A DNA stretch of 64,000 nucleotides from NCBI GenBank assembly GCA_965203915.1, contig OZ241918.1:1178001-1242000 (forward strand). Direction: 5' to 3'. Source of the stretch: JASGCL01 sp965203915 (GTDB lineage: Bacteria; Pseudomonadota; Alphaproteobacteria; JASGCL01). The notes under the pieces were generated by a model. It did no database searches, was not told where the DNA came from, and saw only the letters and a list, made by a program, of their open reading frames with translations. This document shows positions 35,699 to 44,521 of this stretch, piece after piece. Position 1 is the stretch's first letter. The number at the start of each line of letters is the position of its first letter. The position numbers and the translations under genes are program-made.

Positions 35699-37591
35699 AT
35701 GGGTAAAGTTATCGGGATAGATTTGGGAACCACCAATTCATGCGTAGCCGTGATGGAGGGCAACAGCACCAAGGTTATAGAAAATTCGGAAGGCATTCGC
35801 ACCACGCCATCGATGGTCGCCTTTACTGAGGGTGAACGACTCGTCGGCGAATCCGCACGTCGCCAAGCCGTTACCAACCCTGAAAATACCCTTTATGCTG
35901 TTAAACGCCTCATCGGTCGCAAATTTACCGACGCCGAAGTTCAAAAAGAATTAAAAATCGCGCCCTTCAGCATTGTGAAGGCCGACAATGGCGATGCCTG
36001 GGTCCAGGCTCGTGGCGAAAAATACGCCCCCGCGCAAATTAGCGCCATCGTTTTACAAAAAATGAAAGAAACGGCGGAGGCTTACCTCGGCACCACCGTG
36101 ACCGAAGCCGTCATCACCGTGCCCGCCTATTTTAACGACAACCAACGCCAAGCAACCAAAGATGCTGGCAAAATTGCTGGGTTGGACGTGTTGCGCATTA
36201 TTAACGAACCAACCGCGGCGGCCCTTGCCTACGGCATGGAAAAAAAGGGCCATGGCACCATTGCGGTGTTTGACCTTGGCGGTGGAACGTTCGATATTTC
36301 CATATTGGAAATTGGCGATGGCGTATTCGAAGTGAAATCAACCAACGGCGATACGTTTTTGGGCGGTGAAGATTTCGACCAAGTTTTGATTGATTACCTT
36401 GCCGATGAATTCAAAAAAGAAAATGGCACTATAGACCTACGCAAGGACAAATTGGCCCTGCAACGGTTAAAGGAAGCCGCGACCAAAGCCAAAATAGAGC
36501 TTTCCACCGCAACCACGACCGAGGTGAACCTGCCCTTTATTACCGCCGACCAATCGGGTCCTAAACATTTGAACTTAAAAATCACCCGCGCCAAATTGGA
36601 ACAATTGGTCGGGCATTTGATTGAAAAAACCAAAGCCCCTTGCTTGGCGGCATTGAAGGACGCTGGCCTCACCACCGACAAACTAGACGAAGTTATTTTG
36701 GTTGGCGGTATGACGCGCATGCCCGCGGTTATAGAAATGGTGAAGAAAATATTTAACAAAGAACCCCATCGCGGGGTTAACCCCGACGAAGTGGTGGCCA
36801 TTGGCGCGGCTATCCAAGGTGGCGTGTTAAAGGGCGATGTGAAGGATGTTCTGTTGCTTGATGTTACCCCCCTGTCCTTGGGTATTGAAACATTGGGTGG
36901 GGTTTTCACGCGATTGATTGATCGCAACACGACCATCCCCACCAAAAAATCACAAATTTTCTCCACCGCCGACGACGGCCAAACCGCGGTTACAATTAAA
37001 GTATTCCAAGGCGAGCGACAAATGGCGAACGACAACAAATTGCTCGGCAATTTTAATTTGGAAGGTATTGCCCCCGCGCCGCGCGGCACGCCACAGATCG
37101 AAGTATCGTTTGATATTGACGCCAATGGTATTGTGCATGTTTCGGCAAGCGACAAGGCCACGGGCAAAGAACAAAAAATTAAAATCCAAGCCGACGGTGG
37201 TTTGGATGAGGCAGCCATTAAAAAAATGATGGAAGAAGCCGAAGCCAACGCCGAATCTGATAAAAAGAAAAAGGCCGAGGTTGACGCCCGCAACAACGCC
37301 GATAGTTTATTGCATTCTTCGGAAAAAACCTTGAAAGAGCATAAAGAAAAATTAAGCAAGGACGATGTTACCCTTATCGAATCGGCTATCAAGGCGGTGA
37401 AGGATGCGTTGGAAAAAGGTTCAACCGAAGAAATTGAAAAGGCAACCCAAAGCCTGATGGAAGCCAACTTAAAAATTGGCGAAACAATTTATAAGGACGC
37501 AGGCAACAACGCGGCCGAAAAAACCGACGAAAAAAAAGATGACGTGGTTGATGCTGATTTCAAAGAAGTCAACAAAGACGACAAGAAGTAA
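35699..37591 (+). CDS. dnaK: Chaperone protein DnaK
   Basis: Hsp70 chaperone. The 630 residues begin MGKVIGIDLGTTNSCVAVME (phosphate-1 loop). Also visible are IINEPTAAALAYG, VFDLGGGTFDIS, VGGMTRMPAV and the linker VLLLDVTPLSLGIE leading to the substrate-binding domain. The acidic/Lys-rich C-terminus ends near DADFKEVNKDDKK. It forms an operon with dnaJ (65 bases downstream) and prmC. grpE is not adjacent. Confidence 0.98.
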   Translation: MGKVIGIDLGTTNSCVAVMEGNSTKVIENSEGIRTTPSMVAFTEGERLVGESARRQAVTNPENTLYAVKRLIGRKFTDAEVQKELKIAPFSIVKADNGDAWVQARGEKYAPAQISAIVLQKMKETAEAYLGTTVTEAVITVPAYFNDNQRQATKDAGKIAGLDVLRIINEPTAAALAYGMEKKGHGTIAVFDLGGGTFDISILEIGDGVFEVKSTNGDTFLGGEDFDQVLIDYLADEFKKENGTIDLRKDKLALQRLKEAATKAKIELSTATTTEVNLPFITADQSGPKHLNLKITRAKLEQLVGHLIEKTKAPCLAALKDAGLTTDKLDEVILVGGMTRMPAVIEMVKKIFNKEPHRGVNPDEVVAIGAAIQGGVLKGDVKDVLLLDVTPLSLGIETLGGVFTRLIDRNTTIPTKKSQIFSTADDGQTAVTIKVFQGERQMANDNKLLGNFNLEGIAPAPRGTPQIEVSFDIDANGIVHVSASDKATGKEQKIKIQADGGLDEAAIKKMMEEAEANAESDKKKKAEVDARNNADSLLHSSEKTLKEHKEKLSKDDVTLIESAIKAVKDALEKGSTEEIEKATQSLMEANLKIGETIYKDAGNNAAEKTDEKKDDVVDADFKEVNKDDKK

Positions 37592-37656
37592 CATCAAATA
37601 ACTAGCTTACATAACAAGGATGCCCCATGTTGTATAATTTATTTTCCCAGTAATAA

Positions 37657-38826
37657 ATGGCAAAAAAAGATTATTACGACGTTTTAGGGGTAGCCAAAAA
37701 TGCCAGCGACGAGGAATTAAAAGCAGCCTATCGCAAGCAGGCCATGGCGTCGCACCCCGACCGCAACCGCGATAATCCAAAGGCCGAGCAAGAATTTAAA
37801 GAAGTCAACGAAGCCTACGACGTGTTGCGCGATAAGCAAAAACGCGCGGCCTATGACCAATTTGGCCACAGTGCGTTTGAACAAGGTGGCCCAGGCGCAC
37901 GCGGCGCGCACCAAGGCGGCTTTGGTGGCTTCGCGGGGGGCTTCCCCGATATTAATGATATTTTTGAACAGATGTTTGGTGCTGGGTTCCAGCAAAATAC
38001 TGGTGCCAGGAAAAGACGCGAAACCCGCGGCCGCGATCGCGAATTACAATTAACCATTAGCCTGTTGCAGGCCTTTCGCGGTGATAAAATAAAAATTCGC
38101 ACCCAAAAAATGGCACATTGCGACCATTGCAGCGGCAGTGGTGCAGAAAAAGGTTTCAGCGCGGTCACCTGTAAAACATGCAATGGCCAGGGCGTGGTGC
38201 GTATAGCAAAGGGTTTTTTCTCCATAGAGCAAACATGCCCAAAATGTCAGGGCAGCGGTCAGGTTATAGAAAAACCCTGCAAAGTATGTCGCGGTGCGCG
38301 TTTGGTGGAACAGGCGCAGGAAATTGATATTGCCATCCCAGCGGGGGTTGATAACAACAACCAGGTTCGCATCCACGGTAAGGGCGACGATGCCGCGGCG
38401 GGCAAAACATCGGGCGACCTTTTTCTACATGTCAGGGTAACCCCGCACGATATTTTCCAGCGCAATGGTAATGACCTTTTTTATAATTTGCCGATTGACC
38501 CCATCACGGCGATGATGGGCGGCGAGGTAACTATCCCCGTTATCGATGGTAAAATGGTGTCGGTAAAAATTGATAAGGGCGTCGAAACTGGCCAGCAATT
38601 ACGCCTTAAAGGAAAAGGGATGGTGGTGTTGAACAGCGGTGGTCGGCGTGGCGATTTAATCATCAGCCTGCTTATCGAAACCCCCAAAAATTTAACCAGC
38701 GCGCAAGAAAAAATTTTAAAGCAATGGCAGGAATCATTCACCCCCGTTGCACGAGTCAAACAATTACCCAAGGAAGCTAGCTTTCAACATCATGCGCAGC
38801 GTTTTATCGATAATTATCCGAAGTAG
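37657..38826 (+). CDS. dnaJ: Chaperone protein DnaJ
   Basis: Co-chaperone that stimulates the DnaK ATPase. The 389 residues hold an N-terminal J domain (DYYDVLGVAKNASDEE, HPDRN), a Gly/Phe-rich linker (residues about 76-105) and four Cys-rich zinc repeats (CDHCSGSG, CKTCNGQG, CPKCQGSG, CKVCRGA), then the two C-terminal beta domains. Each repeat keeps both Cys; the last lacks the final Gly of CxxCxGxG. Confidence 0.98.
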   Translation: MAKKDYYDVLGVAKNASDEELKAAYRKQAMASHPDRNRDNPKAEQEFKEVNEAYDVLRDKQKRAAYDQFGHSAFEQGGPGARGAHQGGFGGFAGGFPDINDIFEQMFGAGFQQNTGARKRRETRGRDRELQLTISLLQAFRGDKIKIRTQKMAHCDHCSGSGAEKGFSAVTCKTCNGQGVVRIAKGFFSIEQTCPKCQGSGQVIEKPCKVCRGARLVEQAQEIDIAIPAGVDNNNQVRIHGKGDDAAAGKTSGDLFLHVRVTPHDIFQRNGNDLFYNLPIDPITAMMGGEVTIPVIDGKMVSVKIDKGVETGQQLRLKGKGMVVLNSGGRRGDLIISLLIETPKNLTSAQEKILKQWQESFTPVARVKQLPKEASFQHHAQRFIDNYPK

Positions 38827-38831
38827 GTATT

Positions 38832-39671
38832 TTGAAAAATAAATCACCAGGAAAATTATTCAATGTCGCCGAATTAATAAAGCAGGCGACCGATGTTTTA
38901 CGCAGTAACAATATCGAACAGCCCGAACGCGAATCTCGATTATTGCTAAGCCATGTATTAAAGATTGATTATTTGCAATTGATGACGGCGCAACAAAAAT
39001 GGCTAGACAAGCGTGATAAAAACAAATTTTTAGCCGTCGTAAAAAAGCGCGCCTATAACCTGCCCTTCGCTTACATTACCAATCATCGCGAATTTTTCTC
39101 GCTCGATTTTTATGTTAACCGTGCGGTGCTTATCCCCCGTCCGACCAGCGAGGCTATTTGCCAAACCGTGATGGATAATTTTCCAAAGGGTAAAAAATTG
39201 CACATTGCCGATATTGGCACGGGTTCGGGATGTTTGTTAATAACTTTGCTGCATCATTTTAAGCAAGCAACGGGCGTGGGGATTGATGTATCGTCCCGTG
39301 CGTTACAAGTTGCCAAATACAATGCCAAAAAAAATAATCTGGCCGACAGGGTGCAATTTATAAAAAAAGATATTAAGAAATATGCCAAGCAAAAAAATAC
39401 TTCGAATAAAAAATACGACGTTGTTATTTCTAATCCGCCCTATGTAGCAATCGACGAATATAAAAAATTACATAAGAATATTTTCTTTGAACCGCGCCGT
39501 GCGCTGTTGGCAAAAAATCAGGGGTTGTTTTTTTATCCCCTTATCAAACAATTTACCGACCAATATTGTAAACCCACGGGCCTGTTGGTGTTGGAATGCG
39601 CGCCGCGCCAGAAAAAAATTGTTGAAGAAATTTTTACCAACAGCCCTTATAAAATATCTATCATTACCTAA
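38832..39671 (+). CDS. prmC: Release factor glutamine methyltransferase PrmC
   Basis: Methylates the Gln of the GGQ motif in release factors RF1 and RF2. The SAM-binding motif is IADIGTGSGCLLITLL and the catalytic motif is VVISNPPYVA. The N-terminal helical domain begins NVAELIKQATDVLRS. The 279 residues match the family. The start is TTG at 38832, backed by AAGTAGGT just upstream, five bases after the dnaJ stop, so the gene is probably co-transcribed with dnaKJ. A dnaJ-prmC junction is unusual, since prmC commonly follows prfA. Confidence 0.93.
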   Translation: MKNKSPGKLFNVAELIKQATDVLRSNNIEQPERESRLLLSHVLKIDYLQLMTAQQKWLDKRDKNKFLAVVKKRAYNLPFAYITNHREFFSLDFYVNRAVLIPRPTSEAICQTVMDNFPKGKKLHIADIGTGSGCLLITLLHHFKQATGVGIDVSSRALQVAKYNAKKNNLADRVQFIKKDIKKYAKQKNTSNKKYDVVISNPPYVAIDEYKKLHKNIFFEPRRALLAKNQGLFFYPLIKQFTDQYCKPTGLLVLECAPRQKKIVEEIFTNSPYKISIIT

Positions 39672-39686
39672 AAGCAAACAATTCTA

Positions 39687-39995
39687 TTAAAATTCGGGAA
39701 CGGTAAAAACTATCCCGTCCAAATCGGGCGTGACCTTTAATTGGCAAGATAAGCGCGAGGTGCGCGTTAAATTAAAGGCAAGGTCTAGCATATCTTCTTC
39801 TTCGGGGCTTGCCTTGGGCAATTTATCAAACCATTCGGGGGCAACCACAACATGGCAAGTAGCGCAAGCCAGCGAACCTTCGCAGGTTGCCTCCATCGCA
39901 ACACCATTTTTGGTTGCAACCTCCATCACCGATTGCCCCAATGGTGCATCCACCACAATATTCCCAGTTTTTTGCACGAATGTAATTTTTGGCAT
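39687..39995 (-). CDS. fdx: Adrenodoxin-type [2Fe-2S] ferredoxin
   Basis: Small electron carrier of 102 residues like the ferredoxins of the iron-sulfur assembly and ubiquinone/heme pathways. Cluster ligands are Cys38, Cys44 and Cys47 in TCEGSLACATCHVVV, plus Cys84 in RLSCQL. The motif EEEDMLDLAF is typical of the partner-binding helix. The gene is single; no isc genes are adjacent. It converges on prmC, with about 15 bases between. Confidence 0.94.
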   Translation of the reverse strand: MPKITFVQKTGNIVVDAPLGQSVMEVATKNGVAMEATCEGSLACATCHVVVAPEWFDKLPKASPEEEDMLDLAFNLTRTSRLSCQLKVTPDLDGIVFTVPEF

Positions 39996-40020
39996 GGGTA
40001 TAATCTAAACCACATTCAAT

Positions 40021-40060
40021 AAAATGGGGCAAGAGATTTTTTTACCCCTCGCCCCATTTT
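40021..40060 (-). terminator. Bidirectional terminator-like hairpin after the binding-protein gene
   Basis: Arms AAAATGGGGC (40021-40030) and GCCCCATTTT (40051-40060) pair perfectly over 10 bp around a 20-base loop. On the minus strand it lies just after the stop of the first solute-binding protein and ends in TTTTATT. It separates that gene from fdx. Confidence 0.75.
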
Positions 40061-40077
40061 TATTAACTAGCAAATCT

Positions 40078-41280
40078 TTAGCTGCCAGTTTTTATTTTCT
40101 CCCATTGAGACATTAAATATTGATTGGTATCAACAGACAGGGCACCCATGATATTGCCCTTACCACGCTTGACATAAGATTCTATGTTATCAAGGAATCT
40201 ATCCTTCAAGACGTTTGGTTCTTTGGCCTCAAGGGCAGCCATAGCTTTTTTATTAACCGAGCCATAACCAAATTCGTGCACCAAGAAATCGGCACCACCA
40301 TTTATTAAAGCATTGGTATAATCATAGGCCAAATCAGTAACTTCTGGTTTGCTGGTTTTGGTTCGCACCATACCCATAGCCCATAAACTAAAGCCGAGAT
40401 TCCTATCTAGCATCAGCATATCGCGGTTGCCTTTGGGATCTTTCTGCCTTTCTTTATTAATGGTATAGGGAACGTCCATCCAAACGAAGCCTAACCTTAA
40501 TTCTCCCGTTTTAAAACCCGCCACCACGCCACCGCTATCGCTAAAATATTGGCGAACGTTTTTATGAATAGCGCGCAAGAAAGGATCGCATCTATCAACA
40601 TCGGCCTTTGTTATTTGAACAAATGGCTTTTTATTGCCCTCGGCGAGCAAGCAGAAAGCAAAGACTTCATAAGCCGAATCGGGCATGACAACCCGACCTT
40701 TGTACTTAGGATCGGCAAAATCTTTCAGCGATTTTATTTCACCAGGTTTGATATATTTCGTATCATAAACCACTGCAGTCATACCAAACAATGTTGGTAT
40801 CATGTAATATTGGCCTTTGATGGGTTCGAAGCCTGGCGCATTTTTCCAAAATGGGTAAATATCATTCCAACCCGTAATTTTTTTAATATCCCATGGCTGA
40901 ATATAATCTATCCAATAAGGGTTAGCAGCGCTGTTGTCGCTGTTGGTAAGATGGACAATATCCACTTGAAATCCGCCCTTCATTTTTTGCAAGGCTTCGT
41001 TGGTATCGACAAAGGTCGACCAACGTGGTTTGGCGGGGTATTTTTTCGCATAATCGGGGACCCAGCCTATTACATCGTCGCCACCATAATCAAAAACGGT
41101 CAATTCGCTGCCGCATAATTTGTTGGGGGTATCGCAAGTTTTTGCGGCCTGCGCCTTGCCCGAAAATATCAGACTGCTGGCGGTTAACATGGCGACGGCA
41201 ACGCTGGTCGTTACCACGGCACTGACGCCCCATTTTTTGCTGGCACGCAGCCAACTATTATTGAGTATTTTTTTATTCAT
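40078..41280 (-). CDS. Extracellular solute-binding protein (PotD-like), tandem copy 1
   Basis: Periplasmic ABC-type binding protein of the spermidine/putrescine-like family 1, about 400 residues from the ATG at 41280. A long Sec signal peptide (AVVTTSVAVAMLTASSLIF, ending near GKAQAA) precedes a mature start KTCDTPNKLCGSELTVFDY with two Cys likely to be bonded. PotD-type landmarks are QPWDIKKITGW, IPTLFGMTAVVYDTKYI and SLKDFADPKYKGRV. The ligand is unknown; polyamines are a guess. No permease or ATPase gene is adjacent, and a related copy lies immediately upstream. Confidence 0.88.
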   Translation of the reverse strand: MNKKILNNSWLRASKKWGVSAVVTTSVAVAMLTASSLIFSGKAQAAKTCDTPNKLCGSELTVFDYGGDDVIGWVPDYAKKYPAKPRWSTFVDTNEALQKMKGGFQVDIVHLTNSDNSAANPYWIDYIQPWDIKKITGWNDIYPFWKNAPGFEPIKGQYYMIPTLFGMTAVVYDTKYIKPGEIKSLKDFADPKYKGRVVMPDSAYEVFAFCLLAEGNKKPFVQITKADVDRCDPFLRAIHKNVRQYFSDSGGVVAGFKTGELRLGFVWMDVPYTINKERQKDPKGNRDMLMLDRNLGFSLWAMGMVRTKTSKPEVTDLAYDYTNALINGGADFLVHEFGYGSVNKKAMAALEAKEPNVLKDRFLDNIESYVKRGKGNIMGALSVDTNQYLMSQWEKIKTGS

Positions 41281-41593
41281 GATTGTTCCTCCCATGATAA
41301 ATTTCTAAAATAAATTTTGTAGGATAAGCCTTGAATTGAGAATGATGTCATTCACCCCCAAAAAAATTGATAAGACGTCTCGGATGTTATCCTTGATACC
41401 CTTGCCACTTTAGCAAACGCATCCCACATAATCATATGCAATTATAACAATATTTTATTATAATTTACAAGTATAATTTACAAGAAAAAATGGGGGTGAT
41501 AAAAAATCACTCGCGCACGCCAAACTGGGGTAAAATTTGGCGGGCTTGGTTTTCGGTTGGTTTAAAGCGATTATTATTTATAATTGTAAGGAT
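41281..41593. other. Intergenic region between tandem binding-protein genes
   Basis: About 310 bases, A/T-rich. It contains a 13-base direct repeat (TATAATTTACAAG twice, near 41459-41485) and a small inverted pair GCCAAA/TTTGGC near 41519-41541. It should carry the promoter of copy 1 (minus strand) and the end of copy 2. No gene is seen. Confidence 0.45.
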
Positions 41594-42760
41594 TTAGCGG
41601 CCTATTTTAATTCTTTCCCATTCGTCCAGTAAATAACGGCTGGTTTCGACTGGCAAGCCGCCAAAAATTAAAACTTTGTTTGCCGCAACGTAGGAATCTA
41701 TATTATCCAAATATCTATCCTTTAAAACATTGGGTTCTTTGGCAACCAAGGCCTCCATGGCTTTTTTATTGGCCGAGCCATAACCAAATTCATGCACCAA
41801 GTAATCCGCGCCATCTTTATCCAACGCATTAACGTAATCATAGGCCAAATCATCAACCGCTGGCTTGCTGGTGCGGGCACGCGCCATGCCCTGTGCCCAA
41901 ATAGAAAACCCAATATCGCGGTCAAATTTTAACAAATTATTTTTGGTAGCAGGATTTTTTAACCTGTCTCTGTTGGTGTTGTAAGCCACGTCAACCCAAG
42001 TGTAGGCCAACCAAATTTCACCCGTTTGGAATGCCGCCGCAATGCTTGCGCTATCAGCAAAATATCCCCTTATATTGCGATTCACCATGCGCAAAAACTG
42101 TCCGCAATCATCAACGTCTTTTTTTGTCATCTCAACAAATGGTTTTTTATTACCCATCGCCAACATACAAAAACCATAGGCTTCGTAAGCGCCATCGGGC
42201 ATGGCTATCCGACCTCGATATTTGGGATCAGCAAAATCTTTAAGCGATTTTATTTCGCCAGGTTTGATATGTTTGGTATCATAGGTCGCCCCTGTCAAAC
42301 CAAACAACGTCGGTATCAAATAAACCTTGCCCTTCACGGGTTGGAAACCTGGTGCATTTTTCCAAAATGGATAAATATCATTCCAGCTGGTAATTTTTCT
42401 AACATCCCATGGTTGCAGGAATGACATCCAATATAATCGGTCGGTATTGGTTAAATGGATAATATCGACCTGAAAACCAGCATACATTTTTTGCAAGGCT
42501 TCGTTGGGGTCAATGAACAATGCCCAGCGCGGTTTTTTCGGATATTTTTTACTATAATCTGGCACCCAACCCATGACATTGTTACCATCGTAATCGAATA
42601 TTAATAATTCATTACCGCATAATTTATTGGGGGTGTCGCAAGATTTCTGCGCGGCTTCTACCTTAGTATATAATATATGGAAGGCGATAATAAAGATTAT
42701 CGCGAAGCAATATTTGCCAATATTGGCGAGGATTTTTTGTAATATTGAATTTTTAGTCAT
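41594..42760 (-). CDS. Extracellular solute-binding protein (PotD-like), tandem copy 2
   Basis: Close paralogue of the downstream gene; by eye roughly two thirds of the mature residues agree (not computed). 388 residues with a signal peptide (IGKYCFAIIFIIAFHILY), the same mature start QKSCDTPNKLCGNELLIFDY and the same PotD-like landmarks (QPWDVRKITSW, IPTLFGLTGATYDTK, SLKDFADPKYRGR). Residues facing the probable ligand site differ in places, so the ligands may differ. The upstream spacer is very A/T-rich and has the inverted repeat AACTATA/TATAGTT near 42824-42843. No transport partners are nearby. Confidence 0.88.
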   Translation of the reverse strand: MTKNSILQKILANIGKYCFAIIFIIAFHILYTKVEAAQKSCDTPNKLCGNELLIFDYDGNNVMGWVPDYSKKYPKKPRWALFIDPNEALQKMYAGFQVDIIHLTNTDRLYWMSFLQPWDVRKITSWNDIYPFWKNAPGFQPVKGKVYLIPTLFGLTGATYDTKHIKPGEIKSLKDFADPKYRGRIAMPDGAYEAYGFCMLAMGNKKPFVEMTKKDVDDCGQFLRMVNRNIRGYFADSASIAAAFQTGEIWLAYTWVDVAYNTNRDRLKNPATKNNLLKFDRDIGFSIWAQGMARARTSKPAVDDLAYDYVNALDKDGADYLVHEFGYGSANKKAMEALVAKEPNVLKDRYLDNIDSYVAANKVLIFGGLPVETSRYLLDEWERIKIGR

Positions 42761-43045
42761 TAAATTTTATTAATTAATTTTATTCTTTTTGTAATGATAT
42801 TATGTATAAAGAATAGCTATACATAACTATACTATTATATAGTTAATTTATAAAAAAAACAAGTAAAAAAAGAATTTATATATAGCTTAAGGTCTTAAAT
42901 AGAATTTTGCGCAAGATGTTCATTGCAGGTTTTTATCTCAAAGGCTTATTAACCCGCGCCGCTATTTTACTCAATAAACAAAAAGGGCGATGATAAGGTG
43001 ATGGCACAGGTGATGGCACGGACGCCTCTCCGCCCGCTGGCGGCA

Positions 43046-43648
43046 TCAGCTTGTTGCTTGCTTAAGATGAGCCAAAACCTTGTTGGTGAGGTCTTGCAAA
43101 TTGCCGTTGTTTTCTATCACCACGTCGGCGCGTTTTGTTTTTTCGTCCTCGCTCATCTGGCTTGCGCGAATTTTTTCTAATAATTCTTTGGTCATGTTGG
43201 GTCGCTGTAACGCACGCGCTGTTTGATTTTCAACATTGCATACCACCACCCATGTTTCATGGCATTCTTTATCAATTGATTTTTCAAACAACAGCGGCAC
43301 CATAATAAAAACAACTTTGTCACCGCGTTGCCGTGCCGCCCTATAAAATTCTTCGCGCATTTTTTTTATTTTGGGGTGGATGATCCCTTCCAGCCCATCC
43401 AATTTTACCTTGTCATGGAAGACGACCTCCGCCAATTTTTTTTTATCTATGTTACCATCCTGGCCGACAACCTCTGGGAATTTTTTTATTATCGCTTCGT
43501 AGGCTTCGCCCCCTGGCGCGGAAAGTTGCTTGGTGGCGGCGTCGGCATCCAACACCGCTATGCCTTGCTTGGTTAAAATATCGGCCACGGCCGATTTCCC
43601 CGTGGCGATGGAGCCCGTCAAACCAATGATTTTTGTATCTGATAACAT
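43046..43648 (-). CDS. coaE: Dephospho-CoA kinase
   Basis: Last step of coenzyme A synthesis. Walker A is IGLTGSIATGKSAVADIL, then DADAATKQLSAPGG, a HPKIKKMREEF segment and VPLLFEKSIDKECHETWVV. The 200 residues match the family. It follows aroE by 12 bases, in the order pyrD-aroE-coaE on the minus strand; aroE-coaE adjacency is widespread in alphaproteobacteria, usually with maf and dnaQ, which are absent here. Confidence 0.96.
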   Translation of the reverse strand: MLSDTKIIGLTGSIATGKSAVADILTKQGIAVLDADAATKQLSAPGGEAYEAIIKKFPEVVGQDGNIDKKKLAEVVFHDKVKLDGLEGIIHPKIKKMREEFYRAARQRGDKVVFIMVPLLFEKSIDKECHETWVVVCNVENQTARALQRPNMTKELLEKIRASQMSEDEKTKRADVVIENNGNLQDLTNKVLAHLKQATS

Positions 43649-43660
43649 GTCGACCCCATA

Positions 43661-44521
43661 TTACTTTTTGTAATCCAATAAATATTGCCGCAACTCATCG
43701 TCTATCGGTGGTGTGGCGCGGGTGTTAAACCATTGCTGAAATCCTGGAACCGCTTGATGGATAAGCATATCCAACCCATCCTTCACCGCGAAGCCACATT
43801 CTTTTCCTTTGCTTAAAAATGGCGTTAGGTTTTTTCCATAAATAATATCGTGAAGCAAAATATCCTTTGGCAAATGGGAAAAATCTATTGGTAAGCTTGC
43901 ATCGCCTTCCTGCAAACCGACCGATGTTGCGTTGATGAGAATGTTGCTTGCGGGCAGGTAATCGGCAAGCTGTGAAAAATCTATCACCGTGGCATGAAAA
44001 TCTTTTTTTATATCGACTAGTTTTTCTACCGACCGATTGGCCACCACCAATTCTTTAAACCCCAAATATTGCAAACCATATATCACGCCGCGCGCCGCGC
44101 CCCCTGCCCCCAACAAAATGGCGCGATTTTTTTTTGCCGAAGAAAATGCTGGCCAAGATTGCAAGTTGTTGACAAACCCTAGCCAATCGGTGTTATCGCC
44201 ATATAGTTTTTTATCGCGCACAACGATTGTGTTGACCGCGCCAATTTTTTTGGCCGCCGCCGTCACATCGTCGCAATTTTCCATGGCGATAATTTTATGC
44301 GGCAGTGTTACATTGCACCCCACCCAACCGATTTTTTCCGCGCGCAATTCGTCAAAAAATTTCTTGATATCCTCGGGGGTGACGTCGCGCCCCTCATACC
44401 GCCCCGCCAAATTCATTTTTCGCAACCAATAATTATGCAAGGCTGGACTAAGCGAATGATGGATAGGATGACCAATAACCCCTGCTATGGGGGCGGTCGA
44501 CGAAGAATTAAGAATTGGCAT
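43661..44521 (-). CDS. aroE: Shikimate dehydrogenase
   Basis: NADP-dependent reduction of 3-dehydroshikimate in the aromatic amino-acid pathway. Motifs are GVIGHPIHHSLSPALHNYW, NVTLPHKIIAM (catalytic Lys), GAVNTIV, NTDWLGFV and the NADP loop LLGAGGAARGVIYGL. The 286 residues match AroE. Its first 14 bases overlap the end of pyrD, so translation is probably coupled. Confidence 0.97.
   Translation of the reverse strand: MPILNSSSTAPIAGVIGHPIHHSLSPALHNYWLRKMNLAGRYEGRDVTPEDIKKFFDELRAEKIGWVGCNVTLPHKIIAMENCDDVTAAAKKIGAVNTIVVRDKKLYGDNTDWLGFVNNLQSWPAFSSAKKNRAILLGAGGAARGVIYGLQYLGFKELVVANRSVEKLVDIKKDFHATVIDFSQLADYLPASNILINATSVGLQEGDASLPIDFSHLPKDILLHDIIYGKNLTPFLSKGKECGFAVKDGLDMLIHQAVPGFQQWFNTRATPPIDDELRQYLLDYKK

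Noticed and set aside
36394..37467. 357-codon minus-strand frame inside dnaK
   Set aside because: Antisense shadow of dnaK created by its codon bias; Ser/Ala/Phe-rich translation with no family.
42761..43045. A/T-rich region next to coaE as replication origin
   Set aside because: aroE-coaE lie near the origin in some relatives, but I found no DnaA box or GANTC cluster here.
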